DNA from: Aporhodopirellula aestuarii
Lineage (GTDB): Bacteria > Planctomycetota > Planctomycetia > Pirellulales > Pirellulaceae
Assembly (NCBI RefSeq): GCF_023701485.1
Contig: NZ_JAMQBK010000071.1
Location: forward strand, 1-35,475
Direction: 5' to 3'
Length of the DNA: 35,475 nucleotides
The notes beneath the pieces are model-generated. The model was given only the letters and a program-made list of their open reading frames with translations. It had not been told where the DNA came from and did no database searches. Below are positions 35,475-35,475 of this stretch, piece after piece; the first letter of the stretch is position 1, and each line of letters starts with the position of its first letter. The position numbers and the translations under genes are program-made.

Positions 35475-35475
35475 T

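Overview
The window looks like core chromosome of a planctomycete, most likely a Rhodopirellula-like member of the Pirellulales. The main evidence is a BBP7-type beta-barrel protein, adjacent BatA-domain and vWA/GATase-like membrane proteins, secreted SGNH/FAD-oxidoreductase and sialate O-acetylesterase-type proteins with long C-terminal extensions, an unusually large TatC, and start regions that mostly lack Shine-Dalgarno sequences. I see no phage, integrase, insertion sequence, CRISPR array, tRNA or rRNA.

Layout. Positions 1-476 are non-coding and hold a strongly structured element (63-259), probably an RNA. Positions 477-6060 hold two large convergent exported enzymes: an SGNH hydrolase fused to an FAD-dependent oxidoreductase, and a sialate O-acetylesterase-like protein. 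Positions 6399-8896 hold a small membrane protein, a lipoprotein and a DJ-1/PfpI protein. Positions 9052-10692 hold tatC plus a small downstream gene. Positions 10694-13738 hold a NYN-domain RNase-like protein, a coupled pair of small membrane/exported proteins, and a BBP7-like outer-membrane protein. A 700-bp divergent region then leads to rho (14438-15910), with a readable promoter and a leader hairpin.

Positions 16015-21535 hold metabolic genes: nadB, purQ and a methyltransferase on the minus strand (NAD and purine synthesis), and psd-pssA with overlapping ATGA on the plus strand (phosphatidylethanolamine synthesis). Positions 21621-31042 form a long minus-strand series: a sigma-54-type regulator, an alpha/beta hydrolase, a BatA protein, a vWA protein and an iron alcohol dehydrogenase, with ATGA overlaps at two junctions. 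fabI (31146), topA (32173) and a short gene (34885) follow on the plus strand. The window closes with a strong hairpin and one copy of a palindromic intergenic element.

Themes. Most 3' junctions carry long perfect or near-perfect hairpins without a U-tract. Many starts are preceded by purine-poor C/T-rich leaders instead of a Shine-Dalgarno. Where the longest reading frame begins at GTG or TTG upstream of a better-placed ATG or GTG, the shorter start was chosen and the reason given. The best candidate for something undescribed is the structured element at 63-259; its identity is unproven.
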